Below are positions 60,697 to 64,000 of a stretch of DNA of 64,000 nucleotides, in pieces. The stretch is from JAWWOL01 sp963797535 (GTDB taxonomy: Bacteria > Actinomycetota > Actinomycetes > JAWWOL01), in the NCBI GenBank assembly GCA_963797535.1, contig CAWCPQ010000001.1, forward strand, positions 1,054,001-1,118,000, written 5' to 3'. Position 1 is the first letter of the stretch, and each line of letters opens with the position of its first letter. The translations under genes and the position numbers were made by a program. The notes under the pieces were generated by a model. The model saw only the letters and a program-made list of their open reading frames with translations. It was not told the origin of the DNA and did not search any database.

Positions 60697-61631
60697 GGGC
60701 GGCCCGGCAGCGGCGGTCGCCTGGCCAGTCCGGCGGCGACTTCGAGGAGGGACAGGGCGGCCAGTCGTACGGTGCGCCCGTCGATGTCCTGGGTCGGGTC
60801 GACCTCGACGATCGTGGTGCACACGACCCGAGGGTCGTTCCCCGCGGCGTGGGCAGCCGCCCGTACCGCCGAGGCGCTGACCCCTCCGGGCAACGCCCGA
60901 CGGCAGCCGGGCACCACCGATGCGTCGGCCACGCCGAGGTCGAGCGAGACGCAGACCGGCCCCTCGGCACCACCGGCGAGGTCGAGCGCGTCGGACATCA
61001 CGGCGGCCATGCCCCGCTCGGCGACCATCTCCGCCGGGAAGGCCCGCAGGCCCAGCTCGCGGGCCTCGCCGACATAGCTGGCGGACTCGGCCCAGTCCGC
61101 CAGGCCGACCTGGATGATCCGGTCAGCGGGAACGCCCAGCTCGAGCAGCCAGCGAGCGGCGCTGGCGCTGGTACGGCCGGGACGCAGGTCGTAGGCCGGG
61201 CCGACGAGGACCACACCGGTTCGGCCGATGTTGGCGCCGCACACGCCGTCGACGACCGGCGGCGTGACCGAGGCGTCGCCACCGACCGCGAGCACCAGCC
61301 TGGCCGACGACGCCGCGGTGGCCGTGGCCATCCGTACCCGCCACTCCCCCTCCTCGCCGTCGGGGTCTGCCACGTCGCCTCGGTCGAGGACGCGCAGGAA
61401 GGCGATGTCCAGCCCCCGGCCCGGCGCGTAGGTGGTCAGGCCGGTGAGGGCGCGGCGCACAGCAGCCGGTGTTGCATGGGCCGACGAGGGTGCGGTCGAG
61501 CCGGCGAATCGCGGCACGCCGAGCACCACCAGGTCCTGCTCGCCGGCGGGTGTGGGGGCGGCGAGCCAGTCGGCGGCAGTGGGGCGCCGGGGGTCAGCTG
61601 CGCGGGGGTTCCCGCGGTCGTCGATGCTCAC
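60693..61631 (-). CDS. Arginase/agmatinase-fold protein with lost metal ligands
   Basis: A 312-residue ureohydrolase-fold protein, translationally coupled to pabB. The three motif positions of the family are occupied but altered: GGDHS reads GGDAS (near residue 115, His lost), DAHxD reads GPAYDLR (near residue 142, His and first Asp lost), SxDxDxxDP reads SLDLGVADASVVPG (near residue 227, second Asp lost). The fold blocks LDIAFLRVLDRGDVADP, ADRIIQVGLADW and SASAVRAAAHAA remain. It is unlikely to be a metal-dependent hydrolase; a binding or scaffold role is a guess. Start set at GTG 61631; frame open further upstream. Confidence 0.75.
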   Translation of the reverse strand: MSIDDRGNPRAADPRRPTAADWLAAPTPAGEQDLVVLGVPRFAGSTAPSSAHATPAAVRRALTGLTTYAPGRGLDIAFLRVLDRGDVADPDGEEGEWRVRMATATAASSARLVLAVGGDASVTPPVVDGVCGANIGRTGVVLVGPAYDLRPGRTSASAARWLLELGVPADRIIQVGLADWAESASYVGEARELGLRAFPAEMVAERGMAAVMSDALDLAGGAEGPVCVSLDLGVADASVVPGCRRALPGGVSASAVRAAAHAAGNDPRVVCTTIVEVDPTQDIDGRTVRLAALSLLEVAAGLARRPPLPGRP

Positions 61632-61682
61632 TGCGCCATGCTCCCGGGTCGGAGGCCGCAGGGCCCGGAATGCCGTCTGCGT

Positions 61683-61712
61683 TTGAGGTTTTCCTCGGCC
61701 GTCGGGTACAGT
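61683..61712 (+). promoter_or_regulatory. Promoter candidate of the tRNA cluster
   Basis: TTGAGG (61683-61688) and TACAGT (61707-61712) are separated by 18 bases and lie 43 bases before tRNA-Gly. It points away from the ureohydrolase gene. Confidence 0.55.
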
Positions 61713-61754
61713 CTGAACTCGCTCGACGGCGTTCACGCCAACGGGTAACTCTTT

Positions 61755-61827
61755 GCGGACGTGGCTCAGTTGGTAGAGCATCACCTTGCCAAGGTGAGGG
61801 TCGCGGGTTCGAATCCCGTCGTCCGCT
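61755..61827 (+). tRNA. tRNA-Gly (GCC)
   Basis: Cloverleaf with acceptor GCGGACG/CGTCCGC, D arm GGCTCAGTTGGTAGAGC, anticodon stem TCACC/GGTGA with loop TTGCCAA (anticodon GCC), T arm GGGTTCGAATCCC. CCA is not encoded. First of a Gly-Cys-Val cluster. Confidence 0.95.
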
Positions 61828-61875
61828 CGGATCGCGCCCCCAAAGGCGCAAGCTTAGGGGCCTACTCGGTCCCAT

Positions 61876-61947
61876 GGCGGGATGGCCGAGTGGCTTAGGC
61901 AAGGGCCTGCAAAGCCCTGTACGCGGGTTCGATTCCCGCTCCCGCCT
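61876..61947 (+). tRNA. tRNA-Cys (GCA)
   Basis: Acceptor GGCGGGA/TCCCGCC, anticodon stem AGGGC/GCCCT with loop CTGCAAA (anticodon GCA), T arm GGGTTCGATTCCC. One base separates its discriminator from the next tRNA. CCA is not encoded. Confidence 0.93.
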
Positions 61948-61948
61948 C

Positions 61949-62023
61949 GGGCGTTTAGCTCAGCGGGAGAGCGCTTCCCTGACACGGAAGAGGTCACAGG
62001 TTCAATCCCTGTAACGCCCACCA
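61949..62023 (+). tRNA. tRNA-Val (GAC)
   Basis: Acceptor GGGCGTT/AACGCCC, D arm AGCTCAGCGGGAGAGC, anticodon stem CTTCC/GGAAG with loop CTGACAC (anticodon GAC), T arm AGGTTCAATCCCT. CCA is encoded (62021-62023). With the CAC gene this gives two valine isoacceptors in the window. Confidence 0.94.
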
Positions 62024-62025
62024 GA

Positions 62026-62057
62026 CAAAGGGTCCCCTCGGGGGCCCTTTGCCTTTT
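62026..62057 (+). terminator. Rho-independent terminator of the tRNA cluster
   Basis: Stem CAAAGGGTCCC/GGGGCCCTTTG (62026-62051, 11 bp with one G-U pair, four-base loop CTCG) followed by CCTTTT. It starts two bases after the CCA of tRNA-Val and is the clearest intrinsic terminator in the window. It also lies just after the stop of the convergent lysozyme gene. Confidence 0.9.
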
Positions 62058-62066
62058 CCCCCTCCG

Positions 62067-63681
62067 CTACCTGACAAGCAGCCCCAGCGCCGCCGAGGTG
62101 CCGCTCACCAGGCCGGCCCGGCCCACGACGAGGACCCGGAACCTCAGCGCGCCCTTCGTCGACGGCGCGACCGCGAACGAGTATCGGCCCGATGCCGAAA
62201 CCGTCGTACGAGGACCGTTGACCCACGCCCGGCCGTTCCACAGCTGGCGGATGACGGTGCTGCCCACCGCCACCAAGGAGACCTGCCCGCGCAAGGTGAG
62301 CCGGGTGTTGGGCCGGGCAACGGTGTGGTCCAGAGCGACGGTGACCCTCGGTTTGACGTTGACCACGATGCCGGCCGACTTCGGCGCCCAGCCCGCACCG
62401 CCGCCCGAAGCGCAGGCTGTAGCTGGTGATCAGACCGGTCGTCAGGGGTACGGCAAAGCTGCCGTTGGCCGAAGTGATCACCGACGTGACAGCCGTGTAG
62501 CCGGCGGCCCCCGTCATCCGGGCGAACACCACGATCGGCTGATAGCCCACACCACCGAGACCGTCAGCCCGCATCAGCCGGCCCACCAGGGTGAACCCAC
62601 GGCCGGTGGTTGCCACGGCCGGTCGGGTGGCCAGGCGCATCGCGACGGGGACGAGCCCGGTCGTCGCCTTGACCACGTTGGACGGCACCGAGGCGGGACT
62701 CGTGCCCGCGGCGGAGATGGCCTTGACCGTCGCTGAGTAGCTCAGGGTCGAGTTCAGACCCGGGACCACGACGGACGTCTGCGTTCCGGGCACGGTGGCC
62801 GTGGCACCGCCGGGGCTGAGGGTGACCCGGTACGCCTTCAGGGTGCGGCCGCCGTTGTCCGACGGCAGCCACGACACCTTGACCGCGTTGCCGGCGGTCG
62901 CGGCCGTCACCGCAACGGGCGCATGCGGTGCGACCGCCGCGAGTACGGACGGGTGCCGGCCGTCGGCGAACGCCGCGAGCTGCCCCGCCGTACCGTTGAA
63001 GTGGCTGTTGTCCACCGAGCCGGCCAGGCCGGCAACGGCGGCCGTTGACGTCCACTGCCACATCGTCCAGCGCGACCAGCCGCCGACGAGGGGCGACGTC
63101 GGTGCCTTGGCCCCCGCGGTGTAGTCGGCGATCCAGAGCGGGTAGCGGGTGAACGCTGCCGAGTTGAGCAGCGCCGTACGCCAGAAGTAGCGGTAGGTGT
63201 AGATCATCGGCACGCGGCCGGTCCTGGCCATCAGCTCGGCGAGGAACGTCTGCCCCCACGTGATCAGGTCGGGCGCTGACAGGCCGCCGCTGACCTCGAA
63301 GTCCATGATCGGCGGCAGGTCCCCGGCCTCCTTGACGCTGCCGATGACGCGCGCGTAGTAGTCGGCCTGCGCGACCGCCGTGCTCATGGGCAGCGCGGGA
63401 CGGGCGAAGTGGTAGGACCCGCGGATGAGCCCGCTCGCCTTCTCGTGGGCGTAGTCGGAGGCGAAGTACGGGTCAACGTAGTTGGTGGCCTCGGTCGCCT
63501 TGGAGATCGCGAACGTCTGGCCGCCGTTCCTGACCGCCGGCCAGCTCAGCGGCCCGGCGGCGTGCTGCCAGTGCGAGACGTCCGGTCCGCTCACCCAGGT
63601 CGACCCGGCTTGCGCCGGCGTGGCCACGAGCAGGGAGGCGAGCAGGCCGAGCACGACCGCAGCGCTGGAAGTCGTACGCAT
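62067..63681 (-). pseudogene. Secreted GH25 lysozyme with FN3 domain, broken by a one-base frameshift
   Basis: A secreted N-acetylmuramidase. Signal peptide residues 1-25 (SSAAVVLGLLASLLVATPAQA), then the GH25 domain: SGPDVSHWQ (catalytic Asp), GSYHFARP, PPIMDFEVSGG (catalytic acidic pair), YTYRYFWRT, PLWIADYT and MWQWTST. A fibronectin III domain follows (VKVSWLPSDNGGRTLKAYRVTL). Then come Ig-like wall or sugar-binding repeats. Homology shifts frame after SYSLRFG. The true end resumes as GGAGWAPKSAG and stops at 62067 after LGLLVR. The span of 1615 bases is one more than a multiple of three; removing one base in the CCC at 62404-62406 gives 537 residues. Its leader holds a hairpin over the ribosome-binding site. 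Confidence 0.83.
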
Positions 63682-63687
63682 CCGACA

Positions 63688-63704
63688 GCGGCTCCGCGAG
63701 CCGC
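63688..63704 (-). promoter_or_regulatory. Hairpin covering the lysozyme gene ribosome-binding site
   Basis: A perfect 7-bp stem with a three-base loop (GCGGCTC-CGC-GAGCCGC) lies 7 bases before the ATG. On the minus strand its arm contains GGAG, the only Shine-Dalgarno-like sequence near the start. Confidence 0.5.
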
Positions 63705-63797
63705 AACGACAAGGACATGCACAACCCTTCGGTACGAGCGACCTCCGGGCTGAGTGTCGTTGTCCCCCGGGATGGTGTTACGTGCTCCGCGGCTCGG

Positions 63798-63806
63798 TTA
63801 TCCACA
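63798..63806 (+). promoter_or_regulatory. Perfect DnaA-box 9-mer
   Basis: TTATCCACA, the consensus DnaA box, in the divergent gap between the lysozyme gene and the last gene. Single copies occur by chance at low frequency in GC-rich DNA. No cluster that would mark an origin is seen. Confidence 0.5.
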
Positions 63807-63883
63807 GCAGCAGAAACTCCTGCGGACTCCGTACACCTGTCCGGCTAGCGTGCGGGTGCGGGTCGACGGACAGGGGTGGGCGG

Positions 63884-64000
63884 ATGCCGGACGAGCTGAC
63901 CGTGACGCTGGACGTGAGCACCGGGCCGGTGCAGCTGACGCTCTCGGCGGATCCCGACAGCTCCGTGGCAGAGATGGTCGACGAGGTCGCCCGGCTGCTC
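63884..64000 (+). CDS. Start of an unknown gene, possibly FHA/FtsK-SpoIIIE type
   Basis: An open frame of 39 residues runs off the right edge. It begins MPDELTVTLDVSTGP and contains SADPDSSVAEMVDEVARLL. The beta-strand-rich start with a DADPDxxVAxL-like phrase is reminiscent of the N-terminus of FHA-containing FtsK/SpoIIIE-family proteins, but 39 residues cannot settle it. A GGGGTGGG stretch precedes the ATG. Confidence 0.4.
   Translation, partial: MPDELTVTLDVSTGPVQLTLSADPDSSVAEMVDEVARLL

Noticed and set aside
63682..63883. c-di-AMP (ydaO) riboswitch upstream of the lysozyme gene
   Set aside because: Such riboswitches are common before actinobacterial wall-hydrolase genes, but the conserved core sequence elements are not seen here.

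Overview
The window reads as a chromosome segment of a high-GC actinobacterium. Evidence: very GC-rich codon use with many GTG starts, most genes packed with ATGA/GTGA stop-start overlaps, an SsgB-type sporulation/cell-division gene, a PgsA-PatA-PimA (phosphatidylinositol mannoside) cluster, a roadblock/small-GTPase module, and a housekeeping gene order that from memory matches Streptomyces and Mycobacterium (thrS, HIT, pgsA, patA, pimA, pdxS, pdxT, yebC, ruvCAB, yajC, secDF, apt, rel, cyclophilin, MBL hydrolase, hisS, aspS, rarA, alaS, ruvX, mltG, aroE). SsgB suggests a morphologically complex or sporulating lineage. I cannot name a genus.

Layout. 1-3.1 kb: edge of a surface-polysaccharide cluster (asparagine synthase end, WecB-type epimerase, GT2 glycosyltransferase, beta-helix acyltransferase). 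3.2-6.5 kb: roadblock, DUF4388/PATAN, MglA-like GTPase and a Pro/Ala/Val-rich protein. 6.7-12.6 kb: one minus-strand operon from a DUF948 protein through alaS, ruvX, mltG and aroE, with a promoter-like sequence at 12.6 kb. 12.6-18.0 kb: rarA and a MoxR-DUF58-transglutaminase operon. 18.2-22.3 kb: an MmpL-type transporter and a secreted Kelch protein. 22.3-32.2 kb: methyltransferase, aspS, hisS, MBL hydrolase, cyclophilin, two small membrane proteins, rel and apt. 32.2-38.3 kb: secF, secD, yajC, ruvB, ruvA, ruvC. 38.3-39.2 kb: a XRE regulator and a 63-bp tandem repeat. 39.2-46.1 kb: yebC, pdxT, pdxS, a DUF3048 lipoprotein and the phosphatidylinositol mannoside genes. 46.2-53.4 kb: a plus-strand block (EF-G paralogue, GAF/PP2C phosphatase, FAD oxidoreductase, ROK regulator). 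53.4-57.3 kb: an HTTM pair, HIT and thrS. 57.4-64 kb: a small lipoprotein, ssgB, pabC/pabB with a degenerate ureohydrolase, four tRNA genes, a GH25 lysozyme and the start of one more gene.

How genes work together. PgsA makes the phosphatidylinositol lipid, PimA adds the first mannose and PatA acylates it. PdxS/PdxT make pyridoxal phosphate. RuvA/B/C process Holliday junctions. SecD/SecF/YajC drive secretion. Rel and Apt sit together in purine and (p)ppGpp metabolism. PabB/PabC make p-aminobenzoate.

Two points shape any use of this annotation. First, four otherwise normal genes (hisS, patA, thrS twice, the GH25 gene) are broken by what look like single-base insertions, three of them in the same GCCCG context. 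This points to sequence error more than biology. Second, the usually contiguous thrS-HIT-pgsA-patA-pimA cluster is split here by about 8.6 kb of signalling and accessory genes. No CRISPR array, insertion sequence or prophage was seen. I found no clearly new multi-gene system. The best candidates are the roadblock/PATAN/GTPase module, the ureohydrolase-like protein in the pab operon, and the GAF/PP2C protein with an unnamed input domain.
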